This document shows positions 43,208 to 53,700 of a stretch of 64,000 bases of DNA, piece after piece; within the stretch, counting starts at the first letter, position 1, and each line of letters opens with the position of its first letter. Made by a program: the position numbers and the translations under genes. The stretch comes from DASQPA01 sp963757335. GTDB taxonomy: Bacteria; Acidobacteriota; Thermoanaerobaculia; Multivoradales; UBA5704. The notes below the pieces were generated by a model. The model was not told the origin of the DNA. It was given only the letters and a program-made list of their open reading frames with translations, and searched no databases. The stretch lies in contig CAVWRJ010000013.1 in the NCBI GenBank assembly GCA_963757335.1, forward strand, positions 124,001 to 188,000, written 5' to 3'.

Positions 43208-43778
43208 CAGGAAGGCGGAGCGAGATAAGAAACAGGCGCCTCAGCGGCTGCCTGCCTTCCACCCGGATCTGCCGGGCGCCGGTATCGGCGAGGAGCTGAC
43301 GCGCCCCTTCGGCATGCAAGCTGGGGGCGGCGAGCACGAGCACGAAGGTGTCGTCGGTCACCCCCGGCGCCAGGGAGCGGACGGGGGCCGCGGGGTAGAG
43401 CCGGCTGCGCCAGAAGAAGGCCCCGGCCGAGGCGAGGCCGGCGCAGAGGACCGTGAGCTCGAAGGTGATCGGCAGAAAGGCGAGGCCTGAGTTGGCCGGC
43501 TTGCCGCCGACGTCGATCGGCCAGTCGACGACCGCCGTCCACACCTGGAGCCCGATCGCCGCGGCCATGCCGAAGAGGCCGCCGGCTAAAGTGACCCAGG
43601 GGAGGCGTGTCCTGGGGAGGCCCATCGCCTCATCCAGGGTATGGATGGGATAGGGCGCGAAGACGTCCTCGATGTCTAAGCCCCTCACCCGGGCGAGCCG
43701 CACCGCCCGGAGCAGACTCGCCTCGTCGCCGAAGCAGCCGAGCACCCTTCCCTCCGCCATCCCGGGCACCTCAGGCAT
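43134..43778 (-). CDS. actD: Alternative Complex III subunit ActD (DUF3341)
   Basis: ATG 43778 follows GGAAGGGG and overlaps the actC stop by 8 bp. The protein has the DUF3341 pattern: a cytoplasmic ferredoxin-like start (GCFGDEASLLRAVRLARVRG, then FAPYPIHTLDEAMG), two transmembrane helices and a PLAFLPITFELTVL-like block. The last ~35 residues (from about 43240 down) run into actE and are probably out of frame; the real end is likely near 43235. Confidence 0.8.
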   Translation of the reverse strand: MPEVPGMAEGRVLGCFGDEASLLRAVRLARVRGLDIEDVFAPYPIHTLDEAMGLPRTRLPWVTLAGGLFGMAAAIGLQVWTAVVDWPIDVGGKPANSGLAFLPITFELTVLCAGLASAGAFFWRSRLYPAAPVRSLAPGVTDDTFVLVLAAPSLHAEGARQLLADTGARQIRVEGRQPLRRLFLISLRLPGGPGLWQDPPRLRVHAGHGALGAL

Positions 43779-45210
43779 GTTCCCCTTCCGACTGCCGTTC
43801 CCCGACCACCCCCTTGATCTCCCACATGGCGATCACCGGCAGGAAGCGGATGAAGAGGAGAAAGAGGGTGAAGAAGAGGCCGAAGCTGCCGACGAGCGTC
43901 CCCACCTCGACGATCGTCGGCCGGTACATCGACCAGCTCGAGGGGAGAAAGTCACGGTGGAGCGAGATGACAATGATGACGAAGCGCTCGAACCACATAC
44001 CGACGTTGACCAGGAGCGAGAGGACGAAGAGCACCGGCAGGCTCGTACGCAGGCGCTTTGACCAGAGGAGCTGCGGCACGAAAAGGTTGCAGCTCATCAT
44101 CGTCCAGTAGGCCCAGGCGTAGGGGCCGGTCGCGCGGTTGACGAAGGCGTAACGCTCGAAAAGGTTGCCGCTGTACCAGGCGACGAAGAACTCGGTCAGG
44201 TAACAGAACCCGACCATCGTGCCGGTCAAGAGGAGGACCTTCGCCATCGCCTCCAGGTGGAGCATCGTGATGTAGCGCTTTAAATTCATCACCTTGCGGG
44301 TGATGATCAGGAGCGTCATCACCATACCGAAGCCGGAGAAGACCGCGCCGGCCACAAAGTAGGGCGGGAAGAGGGTCGTGTGCCAGCCCGGGATGACCGA
44401 GGTCGCGAAGTCCATGCTGACGATCGAGTGGACCGAGATGACGAGCGGGGCGGCGAGGCCGGCCAGGAGGAGCGACAGGGTCTCGTAGCGCGACCAGGTG
44501 CGGTGCGAGCCGTCCCAGCCGAGGGCGAAGAGGCCGTAGAGGAAGCGCTTGATGCGGCCGGTGGCGCGGTCTCTGAGGAGTGCGAGGTCAGGGATCATCC
44601 CCACATACCAGAAGACGAGCGAGATCGTGAAGTAGGTGCTGATGGCGAAGACATCCCAGAGAAGGGGCGACCGGAAGTTCACCCACAGGGGGCCGCGCGA
44701 GTTGGGATAAGGGAAGACCCAGAAGGAGAACCAGGGCCGGCCCATATGAATGAGCGGAAAGAGCCCGGCGCACATGACGGCGAAGATCGTCATCGCCTCG
44801 GCCGACCGGGCGATCGAGGTGCGCCACTTCTGGCGAAAGAGAAGGAGGATGGCCGAGATCAGGGTGCCGGCGTGGCCGATGCCCACCCAGAAGACGAAGT
44901 TGGTGATGTCGAACGCCCAGCCCACCGTGCGGTTCAGGCCCCAGGTGCCGATGCCGGTGGCGATCTCGTAGGTCACCGCCACCGCCCCCGCGAGGAGAGC
45001 CAGGCCGGCTACTCCCAAGCAGGCGAACCAGCCGAGGGTCGGACGGGAGTCGAGCGGCCGCGCCACCTCTTCGGTGATGTCGTGGAGCGAGGGATTGCCG
45101 GCAACGAGCGGCGGCCGGAGCCCGGCGGGCGGCGGACCGCCGTGCGGCGCTCTCTGGCGTTCGAGCGGCAGGTTGAGTGCGAGAACGTCGGCTTTGAGGA
45201 TCTCGGCCAT
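43771..45210 (-). CDS. actC: Alternative Complex III subunit ActC (NrfD/PsrC-like quinol-binding subunit)
   Basis: A 479-residue protein with about ten transmembrane helices. It has NRTVGWAFDITNFVFWVGIG, HMGRPWFSFWVFPYPNSRG, VISVHSIVSMDFATSVIPGW and MVGFCYLTEFFVAWYSGN, all strongly conserved in ActC. It binds menaquinol and contacts ActB. ATG 45210 follows GGGGAGAG, 13 bp after actB. Confidence 0.93.
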   Translation of the reverse strand: MAEILKADVLALNLPLERQRAPHGGPPPAGLRPPLVAGNPSLHDITEEVARPLDSRPTLGWFACLGVAGLALLAGAVAVTYEIATGIGTWGLNRTVGWAFDITNFVFWVGIGHAGTLISAILLLFRQKWRTSIARSAEAMTIFAVMCAGLFPLIHMGRPWFSFWVFPYPNSRGPLWVNFRSPLLWDVFAISTYFTISLVFWYVGMIPDLALLRDRATGRIKRFLYGLFALGWDGSHRTWSRYETLSLLLAGLAAPLVISVHSIVSMDFATSVIPGWHTTLFPPYFVAGAVFSGFGMVMTLLIITRKVMNLKRYITMLHLEAMAKVLLLTGTMVGFCYLTEFFVAWYSGNLFERYAFVNRATGPYAWAYWTMMSCNLFVPQLLWSKRLRTSLPVLFVLSLLVNVGMWFERFVIIVISLHRDFLPSSWSMYRPTIVEVGTLVGSFGLFFTLFLLFIRFLPVIAMWEIKGVVGERQSEGEHA

Positions 45211-45223
45211 CGTTTTCTCTCCC

Positions 45224-48200
45224 CTAGGCCTCGACCCGCAGCTTGGTCAGGTAGCCCACCCCGGGGCGGGTGCCTAAATCCTCCAGCACGTGGTAGAAGC
45301 GCGGATCGGTCTGCCGGTGGGAGACGGCGCTCCCGCGGTCGTTCATGTCGCCGAAGACGATGGCGTCGGCGGGGCAGGCCTGCTGGCAGGCGGTCTGGAT
45401 GTCACCGTCTCTAAGACCGGCGGCGCTGTGGCGCCCCTTGAGCTTCCCCTCCTGGATGCGCTGGATGCAGAGCGAGCACTTCTCCATCACCCCACGCGAG
45501 CGGACGACGACGTCGGGGTTCAAGACCATCCGCCCCAGGTCGTTCCCCATGGGGTTGTCGAAACGCTCGTTGCCGGCGTAGTTGAACCAGTTGAAGCGGC
45601 GCACCTTGTAGGGGCAGTTGTTGGCGCAGTAGCGGGTGCCGACGCAGCGGTTGTAGACCTGCTGGTTCAAGCCGTCCGAGCTGTGCACGGTGGCGAGCAC
45701 CGGGCAGACGGTCTCGCAGGGAGCGTGGTCGCAGTGCTGGCACATCATCGGCTGGTAGACGGTGGCCGGGGCCTCCTCGGAACCGTTGTAGTAGCGGTCG
45801 ATCCGGATCCAGTGCATCTCACGGCCGCGCCGCACCTCGTCCTTCCCGACCACGGCGACGTTGTTCTCCGCCTGGCAGGCGACGACGCAGGCGGCGCAGC
45901 CGGTGCAGGCCGAGAGGTCGACCGCCATCCCCCAGAAGTGCCCCTCCTTCTTGTACTCTTCCCAGAGCGAAGCGCGCTCCGGGTGCTCCTCGTTGCCGGC
46001 GGCCGGGTTCTTCCGGTACTCGGCGAGGGTCGCCTCGCGGACGATCGCCCGGCCCTCCATCGAGTGGTGGGTCTGGGTGGCGGCGAGCGGCTCCTGCCGG
46101 CCGGTCTTCTCCAGCCGGTAGCCGGTGGCGAAACCGCGGGCGAAACCGCCCACCAAGGGCATCAGGGGGAAGGCGTTGGCACCCACCCCGTTGCCCACCC
46201 GGCCGGCGGCGATGCGGCCGTACCCCAGGGCCACCGAGACGGCGCCGGCCGGCTGGCCGGGCTGGAGCTGCACCGGCAGCTCCAGGGCGGCGGCGCCGTC
46301 AGCGGTGCGCAGGGCGACGACGTCCCCCTCGGCCAGCCCCAGCTCGGTGGCCGTCCGCGGGGCGACCGAGACGTAGTTTCCCCAGGTGACCTTGCTCACC
46401 GGGTCGGGCAGCTCCTGGAGCCAGGGGTTGTTGGCGGGGCGCCCATCACGGAGCGCTACCTTCTCGTAGAGCCGAACCTCGATCCCCCCCGCCCGCCGAG
46501 CGGTGAGGGCCTGCTGGTGGGAGGCGAGGATCGCGGTGACGGCCGGGGTGAGGTCGGTACCTGTCTCGGCGCTGAGACCCGGGCTCGGGCCGATGGACGG
46601 CAGGGCGAACCCCCCGGCTTCGAGCGAGCGGTCCCAGAAGTCGTCGAAGTCCCGGCGCTCGTCCTGCCGCGGGAAAACTGCACTGCGCCAGTGCTCGCGG
46701 AGATAGTTGTGCCAGTCGGCCTTCTCGGCGTTCTCGGCGTTCTCGGCCAGTCTCGCCGGCCCAGGCGAGGAGGCTCTCCTCGAAGGCGCGGGTGGCGAAG
46801 AGCGGCGCGATGGTCGGCTGGGTCAGCCCGCGCCAGCCGGCGACCGGCTCGGCGTCGTTCCAGGACTCCAGGAAGTGGTGGTCCGGAGCGACGACGTCGG
46901 CGAGCGCCGCGGTCTCGTCGAGCCGGTCGGCCAAGGAGATCTTCAGGGCGACCCGGGCGAGGCCGGTGCGGAAACGGCCGGCCTCGGGGTAGTCGTAGAC
47001 CGGGTTGACCCCATGGAGGAGGAGGGCCTGCACCTCGCCGCGCTCCATCTCGCCGACCAGAGCGGCTACCGCCTCGTCGTCCCCCTGCGACTGGAAGGAC
47101 GGTCGGTCGAGGTCGACGGTCGTCCCCACGTTGCCCAGAAGGGAGTTGATCTTGAGGACCACCCGCTGGGTAGCGACGTCGTTCACCCCGCAGAGGACCA
47201 GCGACTTCCCGCGTTGACGCCAGAGCTCCGCCGCCACCCCAGCGAGCCTGTCTCTGGCTGGGAGGTCGTCCGGTATGGCAACACCTGCCTGGCCGGCCAG
47301 GCGGGAAACGCCGTCCAGGAGGGCGAGCGCCGCCCCGCCAAGCTGCGCAGGGAGAACGGCGATGCGCTCGTCCGCGTTGCTGCCGGAGAGCGACATCCCG
47401 GCCTCGATCTGGACGTGGCGTAGCGGCTCTCCCGCCCCGCCCACCCGGCGGGCGGCCGCGTACTGCCGGGAATGCTCGACCGGCGACAGCCAGGTCCCCA
47501 AGAAGTCGGCTTCGAGAGCGACCACCAGGCGCGCCCGATCGAGCCGATAGCGTGGCACGACGGGTCGTCCGAAGCTCTGCCCCGCGGCAGCGCGGAGAGC
47601 GGCCTGCGACACCGGCTCGTAGATCACCTGCCGGGCGCCGGGGTGGCGGGCGAGCCACTCCCCGATCAGCTGGCAGGTGGCGGGCCCGAGGACCGGCCCG
47701 GTGAGGAGAACGATCTTTCCCTGCCGGGCGGTGACGGCCGCGAGCCGCCCGGCGACAAAGGCGTCGACCTCCGGCCAGGCGGTCTTACGACCGGCCAGGA
47801 GCGGCCCCCGGAGACGCTGGTCGTCGTAGAGCGAGAGGACCGTGGCCTGCCCCACCGCGCAGGTGCCGCCGCCCGAGAAGGAGAGGGCGTTGCCCTCGAC
47901 CTTGATCGGCCGGCCGTCGCGGACCTTGATCAGGAGACCGCAGCCGGCGGCGCAACCGGCGCAGGTCGTCGCGTACCAGCTCGCGACACCCGGGATGAGC
48001 CCCTCCGGCTCGTCGGCCAGCGGCACCGCCTGGCGCTCGGGGATCGGAGTACAGCTCGCGAGCGTCGCGGCCCCGAGTGAGAAGCCCATGAGCTTCAGGA
48101 AGTCGCGGCGGCTTTCTCCAGCCTCCGCCGTCTCCTGGGTCGCCTGCCAGAGCGTCCGGCCATCCGGCAGCTCCTGCCGGCGCCGGTCGAGGAGCTCCGG

Positions 48201-48260
48201 ATCGTGCCTCAGGTCCTCCAGGCTCTGCCAGTAGCGCTTGTCCGCGGTCATGTCGTCCAT
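45224..48260 (-). CDS. actB: Alternative Complex III iron-sulfur subunit ActB, one frameshift
   Basis: The N-terminal part (from 48260) has a Tat signal (SRRDFLKLMGFSLGAATLAS) and a molybdopterin-oxidoreductase-like domain that binds no Mo. The C-terminal part carries four ferredoxin-type clusters (CTGCAACVVACQAE, CQHCDHAPCETVC, CVGTRYCANNCPYK, CSLCIQRI with CQQACPADAI). The first frame drifts off at a 9-bp TTCTCGGCG repeat (46722-46748); the correct continuation (ADWHNYLREHWRSAVFPRQD, then on to SKVTWGNYVSVAP) is in the next frame, so one indel lies there. About 1010 residues after correction, normal for ActB. Confidence 0.9.
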
Positions 48261-48261
48261 T

Positions 48262-48831
48262 TCAGTAGTGACACTTCGAGCAGTCCGTGCCGCCGATGGG
48301 AGCCGGGGTGGGGACCCTTAGGGTGACGTGGCGCCAGGACGGCGGGGTGATGCCGCGGGCGCGGTGGCAGCCGATGCACCAGCCCATGGTCAGAGGCGCG
48401 TCCTGGCGCACCCGCTCCATCCGCTCTATCGGGCCGTGGCACTTCTGGCAGGCGAGCCCGGCGAGCACGTGCTGGCTGTGGTTGAAGTAGACGAAGTCGG
48501 GCAGGTTGTGGATCTTGGTCCAGCGGATCGCCCGCCCCTGTACGACCGCCTCCTTGAGTTTCTCGACCTCGACCGACTCGACCCGCAGCTTGGAGTGACA
48601 GTTCATGCAGACGTTCTCGGGCGGGATGCCGGCGTGGCGCCCCTTCTCCGCCGCGAAATGGCAGTAGAGGCAGGGAATGTGGTTATCGCCGGCGTGCAGC
48701 TTGTGCGAGAAGGCGATGGGTTGGACCGGCGAGTAGCCCTGACTTACCCCCACGCGCCGCGCGGCCCCCACCAGGAGGAGGCCCGCCAAGCCCGCGGCAG
48801 CAACGCCCAGGAGGATGAGGATCTTCTGCAC
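48262..48831 (-). CDS. actA: Alternative Complex III pentaheme cytochrome ActA
   Basis: Five CxxCH motifs (CLYCH, CMNCH, CQKCH, CIGCH, CSKCH) lie in 189 residues behind one N-terminal membrane anchor (ILILLGVAAAGLAGLLLVGA). This matches ActA, which passes electrons from ActB toward ActE or soluble carriers. The actB ATG lies 2 bp beyond its stop. Confidence 0.93.
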   Translation of the reverse strand: MQKILILLGVAAAGLAGLLLVGAARRVGVSQGYSPVQPIAFSHKLHAGDNHIPCLYCHFAAEKGRHAGIPPENVCMNCHSKLRVESVEVEKLKEAVVQGRAIRWTKIHNLPDFVYFNHSQHVLAGLACQKCHGPIERMERVRQDAPLTMGWCIGCHRARGITPPSWRHVTLRVPTPAPIGGTDCSKCHY

Positions 48832-48834
48832 GGC

Positions 48835-49527
48835 CTAGCTCACCGTATTCGTCCGCAGGCGGGCGAGAGCGAAGATGGAACGCTTGAGGGCGATCCACGG
48901 CCAGACCAGAACGGGGCCAAGAGCGGTGAACGGCAGCACCGCCACACTGGCGATGGCCGACAGCAGGTGGAGCTTGACGACCGGCGGCAGATCGGCGACG
49001 AGCTCGACGTCGGGCGCCAGCCGGAGCAGCGAGCGCAGATAGGGCGCCAGAGTGACGGCGTACCAGGCCGAGCCCAGGTGGTAGGCGAAGGTCATCACCA
49101 GCCCTGAGCCAATGGCGAGGGCGAGAACGGTGAGGAAGAGGGTGTCGGCCGCCGAGCCGAGGAGGGTCGACTGGGGGAGGCCGCGGGCCGGCGGGCGGAC
49201 GCGCTCGAAGACCAGGGAGCCCCAGCCGGCGAGAGCCAGAAGACCGAGGCCGAAGGCCGCTGCCTGGAGGGTCGTGGGACCACCCCGCAGCAGGCGCCAG
49301 AGAAGCTTCTGATTCGGCAGGGTGAGGCCGAGGAGGTGCCCGAGGAAGACGAAGCCGACCCCGAGCCGCCAGGCGAGCGAACCGAAGTAGAGGTTCGCCG
49401 TGTCACGGAGAGCGGCGGGCAGGACCTTGAGCCGTGCCGCGGGCGAGGCCAGGCGGAGGACGGGCACCAGGGCCAGCAGGGCCACCGCGACATAGGGGAA
49501 GATCCCGAACAGGAGAGAGCTCCTCAC
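48835..49527 (-). CDS. NarI-like heme b membrane subunit
   Basis: A 230-residue protein with five hydrophobic helices. GVGFVFLGHLLGLTLPNQ and VVKLHLLSAIASVAVLPFTA hold His residues in helix positions similar to the heme b ligands of respiratory nitrate reductase gamma subunits. GTG 49527 sits directly after the diheme cytochrome stop and actA follows 3 bp later, so it belongs to the act transcript. NarGH are absent; it may give a second quinone-interacting site for this operon. Confidence 0.78.
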   Translation of the reverse strand: MRSSLLFGIFPYVAVALLALVPVLRLASPAARLKVLPAALRDTANLYFGSLAWRLGVGFVFLGHLLGLTLPNQKLLWRLLRGGPTTLQAAAFGLGLLALAGWGSLVFERVRPPARGLPQSTLLGSAADTLFLTVLALAIGSGLVMTFAYHLGSAWYAVTLAPYLRSLLRLAPDVELVADLPPVVKLHLLSAIASVAVLPFTALGPVLVWPWIALKRSIFALARLRTNTVS

Positions 49528-49530
49528 GGT

Positions 49531-50370
49531 TCAGCGCCCCCGCCGGCGGCCGGTCCACCAGAAGACCAGCGCCGAGCCGCCGAACCCGAAGAGAGCGGCG
49601 GTGCGCGACGGCGCGGCGCGATCGATCGGCACCGCCTTGCGGTGCGCGGCGCGGCAGAGAAACGCCGTCAGGGCATAGGCCTCGTCCCGGGTCAACGGCC
49701 GCCGGCCATAGAGGTCCGACATCAGGGGGAGCTGCAGCTGCGGCTCTTCGAGCACCCTCCGGAGCCCCCAGTCCTGGTACTTGAAATAAACCTTGGTGAG
49801 GTCTGGCGCGAAGGTACCCGCGGCGACCGGATCGGCGGGATCGGCGGCACCGGCAGCGTGGCAGTGGATACAGGCCGCCCCACCGTTTGCGAGCGTCTGA
49901 CGGCCGAGGAAGAGATCGCGCCCCCGGCGGATTTCAGCCTCGCTCGCCGCGCTCGCCAGCCGGATTTCGCCGCCCCCTGCACCCGGCCCTCCCGCCTCGA
50001 CAAAGGCGAGGACGGCGTCGATCTCCGCCTTGGAGAGCGGGTGGTCCGGCATCACCTGCCGGCGGTAGCGCTCGAAGAGGGCCACCGCCTTGGCGTCCCG
50101 CGACCGGATGACGGTCTGCGAGGAGGCGATGAACCGGTAGAGCCAGTCGCGATCGTGGCGCGCGGTGACGCCCTTCAAATCCGGTCCCACGACCTCTCCC
50201 CTGCCGACGCTGTGGCAGCCGCTGCAGCGGCTGGCGAAGATCACCGCGGGGTCGGTCGCCGCCTGCGCAATCTGTGCGCAGGAAAAACCGATCCAACCGA
50301 GTAAGAAGATCCGTAGTGCTGCAATAGAAACCAGGCGCAACCGTTTCGCGATCATAATGCCTAGCCCCAT
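49531..50370 (-). CDS. Diheme cytochrome c with C-terminal membrane anchor
   Basis: ATG 50370 with GAGG upstream gives a signal peptide (VSIAALRIFLLGWIGFSCAQ). Two cytochrome c domains carry CSGCH and CIHCH, with VMPDHPLSKAEIDAV and a second Met-containing loop. A final helix (RTAALFGFGGSALVFWW) probably anchors the protein. It is the first gene of the act operon and may exchange electrons with ActA or the NarI-like subunit. Confidence 0.85.
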   Translation of the reverse strand: MGLGIMIAKRLRLVSIAALRIFLLGWIGFSCAQIAQAATDPAVIFASRCSGCHSVGRGEVVGPDLKGVTARHDRDWLYRFIASSQTVIRSRDAKAVALFERYRRQVMPDHPLSKAEIDAVLAFVEAGGPGAGGGEIRLASAASEAEIRRGRDLFLGRQTLANGGAACIHCHAAGAADPADPVAAGTFAPDLTKVYFKYQDWGLRRVLEEPQLQLPLMSDLYGRRPLTRDEAYALTAFLCRAAHRKAVPIDRAAPSRTAALFGFGGSALVFWWTGRRRGR

Positions 50371-50651
50371 TTCGAACCTCGAACGTAAAGTGGTCACCAC
50401 CCCGCATCTCCCCGCTCTCGCGAGTATCTCTCGCATTTTTAACGAGACTTTCCCCTGCCCCGATTTTCACACGATCGTAGCTGGATAAAACCCTTCTGTC
50501 TTGGCCTCTACGGCCGATTACTCAGTTTCCCACTTACCCTCGGACTGGCGCGAAACGCCGGCTGGACGTAGCCCGGCTCGCCCTCAGCGCGAGCCTCTCT
50601 GTTTTCGCCTCCCCTTCTGGATTGGAATTGAAATCGAGTGGGCCAGAATAG

Positions 50652-50679
50652 TTTGCATATGCTAGCTACCTGCTATAGT
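50652..50679 (+). promoter_or_regulatory. Putative promoter of the pentaheme cytochrome gene
   Basis: TTTGCA (50652-50657) and TATAGT (50674-50679) with a 16-bp spacer lie in an AT-rich patch 58 bp before ATG 50737. A palindromic TAACGTTA follows at about 50697-50704. The 50371-50736 gap between the divergent cytochrome genes contains no gene. Confidence 0.45.
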
Positions 50680-50736
50680 AGTGTCAAGCATTATCTGTAA
50701 CGTTAACCTTGGTTGGCAGACACACTGGGGAATGAT

Positions 50737-53700
50737 ATGTGGCCATCCGCGCCGAATCGGTTGTTGAACACGCTGATCGCACTCGCGTCCGTCGGTGGAT
50801 TGATCACATTGGCCTATGGTGCCGCGCGGCCGGAGGACGAGCTTCCCAACCGCATTCCCCGGGCGGCACCCTATGTCACTGCCGAGGCCGAGAACGTGCC
50901 ACCGCCCTTCGAGCACTACTGGAAAGAGGGCCACAATCCCGGCAAGTGCGCGACCTGCCATGGCCGGATCTTCTCCGAATGGAACGGCTCCATGATGTCG
51001 AGCGCCTGGCGCGATCCCGGTTGGCGCGGCGCCTTCCTGCTCGTCGCGCGGCAGACCTCGACGGCGGGCAACTGCGACCTGCCCAGCCCTCCGGACGGGA
51101 GCGAACGGGCGCGGCTCAACCCGTTTGCCAATGCGGACTGCTCGGCGACCTTCGACATCGGTACAGCCCAGCATCTCACCTCCCGCTCGGGGTCTCTGTT
51201 AGACGGCTTTTGCGCTCAATGCCACATGCCGACCAACTACGTCGACAACGTCATGCTCTCCGGCGTGAGCACCGATCCGGGATCGGGCCTCGAGCATGGG
51301 CGCCTCGATCCGAAATTCAATCCCACGTCCGACAACGGTACGGGTCTGGCGTTCGCCACCCTGGAGTCGCAGATCCGCAACACCGATACCGGCAAGCGGG
51401 GGATCTTCTGCGCCGCCTGCCACACCATGGCGGACACCCGGGAGATGCCGTTCGGCAACTATCGAAAGTCCGACCAGCCCTATCGACCGGTCGACGGAAC
51501 CGATCGGACCCGCCCGCCGGTGCCGGAGTCGCCGAACCTGGGATACGCCGTCGGCGCCGGCTCCTATCGGCTGTCGCCCCGCGCGATCGGCGCCTCCCTG
51601 TTTCTCGGTCCACTCTCGGCAGCGCCGCGGGGGCAGCGGGTCGATCCTTACTTGAGCGGCGTCTTCTCTAAGGAAGTCCCCTACCAACAAGGTGCTTTTG
51701 CGGGCCATAAAGGCGCCTACCAGGTTCTGCACGAGCGCGCCGAGCTCTGCAGCGCCTGTCACGATGTCACCAACCCGTTGACAATCAAGAACAAACTGGG
51801 CAAGTGGGTGGGCGGTTTCCCCATCGAGAGGACCTACACGGAATGGTCGGCGAGCCGCTACGCCGACCGCCCGGGGAACCGGAACTTCGACCCGCGCTTC
51901 AAGCGTGACTGCCAGACCTGCCACATGCAGCAGGACTTCGGTCAGCCGGGAACCGCCCAGACCCTCTACCAGGATGGCAAGCCGCTCGCTCCCCTCTCCG
52001 GTAGCCCGCGGGACAACGGCCCCGTCCGGCCGCAGTACTTCAGCCATCACTTCGTGGGCGGCAACGCCTATGTCGACCGGATGATCGGCGCCGATGTCGA
52101 CGAGTACGGCAGTCCTGAGAGCTACCCGCAGCTCTCCATCTTCAGCTACACCTCGGCCGACCCCAAGAGCGTCTACAACAACGCCTACTTCACGAACGTC
52201 TCGGCCCGCGGGCCGATGACCCAGCACAGCCGGTTGGCCTGGGACCGCCTGCGGAACGTCGTCGACTTGGAGGTTCAGGGGCCGGCGGCGGCGGCGGCGG
52301 GGACCCGGGCGCCCCTCCACGTCACCGTCACCAACAGCGGTAGCGGCCATGACTTCCCCTCCGGCTTCCCGGAGGGCCGCACGGCCTGGGTGGCGGTCCG
52401 CGCCTTCGACCTCGCGACCGGCGCCGAGCTCCCGATCTACGACTCCTTCTGGAAGCGGTCCTCACACGGAGTGGGATACCTGACCCGCGCCGACCAGAAG
52501 GACCCGAGCTTCCCACGTTGCGCGGAGGTCCTCCCCGCCGGCTCACCGGATCCGTATGCCGTCCAGTTCAAGGCGGTGGCCTCTCTCGGCGACGGCTGCC
52601 CGACCCTGGAGCTCGCCTATGCCACGCCGCTCAACCTCGTCGTCAACACCGACGGCCTCCCCGTCGACGAGCACGGCAAGGTGATCGACCGCGAGAATCC
52701 TCGCGGCCTGCCGCAGTACCGCGACCTGGACGGCGACGGCGACCTCTTCGACGACTCCTACCTCTCGGACACCCGGCTCCGCCCGCTACCCCACCCCGGG
52801 GCCACCGTCCGCCTCGACCGCTATGCGGTGGTGATCCCTGCCGGAACCCGCGGGCCGGTCGCGGTGACCGCCGCGGTCTACTATCAGTCGTTCGAGGCCA
52901 TCGTCGCCAAGAAGTTCCTCGGTAACCTGGCGGACCTCGACACCGACTCCCTTCTCGAGCCCTGCGTCCTGGGCGGCGCCTGCGATGGGCGGACTCCCAC
53001 CGTCGAGCCGGCGGTCGTCGAGGGCGCGCCCCCGGTTCCCATGGAGGTGCGCAACTGGGTGATCGACATCCAGGGCGGGGCCCTCGATCGCACCCCGCCC
53101 GCGGTCCACACCTATCCCGCACCCGGGGCCGCCGACGTCTACCAGGACGCCGTGGTCAAGGCCTTCTTCTCCGAGCCGGTGGCGGGAGTCGACGTGGAGA
53201 GCTTCACCCTCGCCGACGAGACCGGCGCCCGCGTTCCCGCCTTCGTCGACCAGATCGGCGACGGAACCTGGGCCCTCTTCCCCCATCGGGTTTTCCTCGC
53301 TGGCGGCAGGACCTACACAGCGCGCCTGGCCGCCGGGATCTGCGACTTCCATCACAACTGCACCCGGGAGGAGACTGCCTGGACCTTCACTGTGGCGAAA
53401 GAGCGGGGGCAGGGGAGCGGTGACACCAGTGTCCCCCTCGGATTCATGCCGCCCGCGGCCACCCCGGAGCCCTCGGACGCCGGCCCGGCGGTCCGCGCGG
53501 TCTCCAGTGTGGCGGCGAACGGGGGCTGGAGTGTCACGTTCACCGCGCCGGTGATGAATGTGAGCGATCTGACCTTCCAGGTGACCAGGGGCGGCTGCGC
53601 GAGCTCGGGAGCTCCGGTGCCGGGACACCTCTCGGCGGATTCCAGGGGAGAGCGCTGGGCCTTCGAGCCCACGAAGCGGGAACGGCCAGCCGGTGGATAC

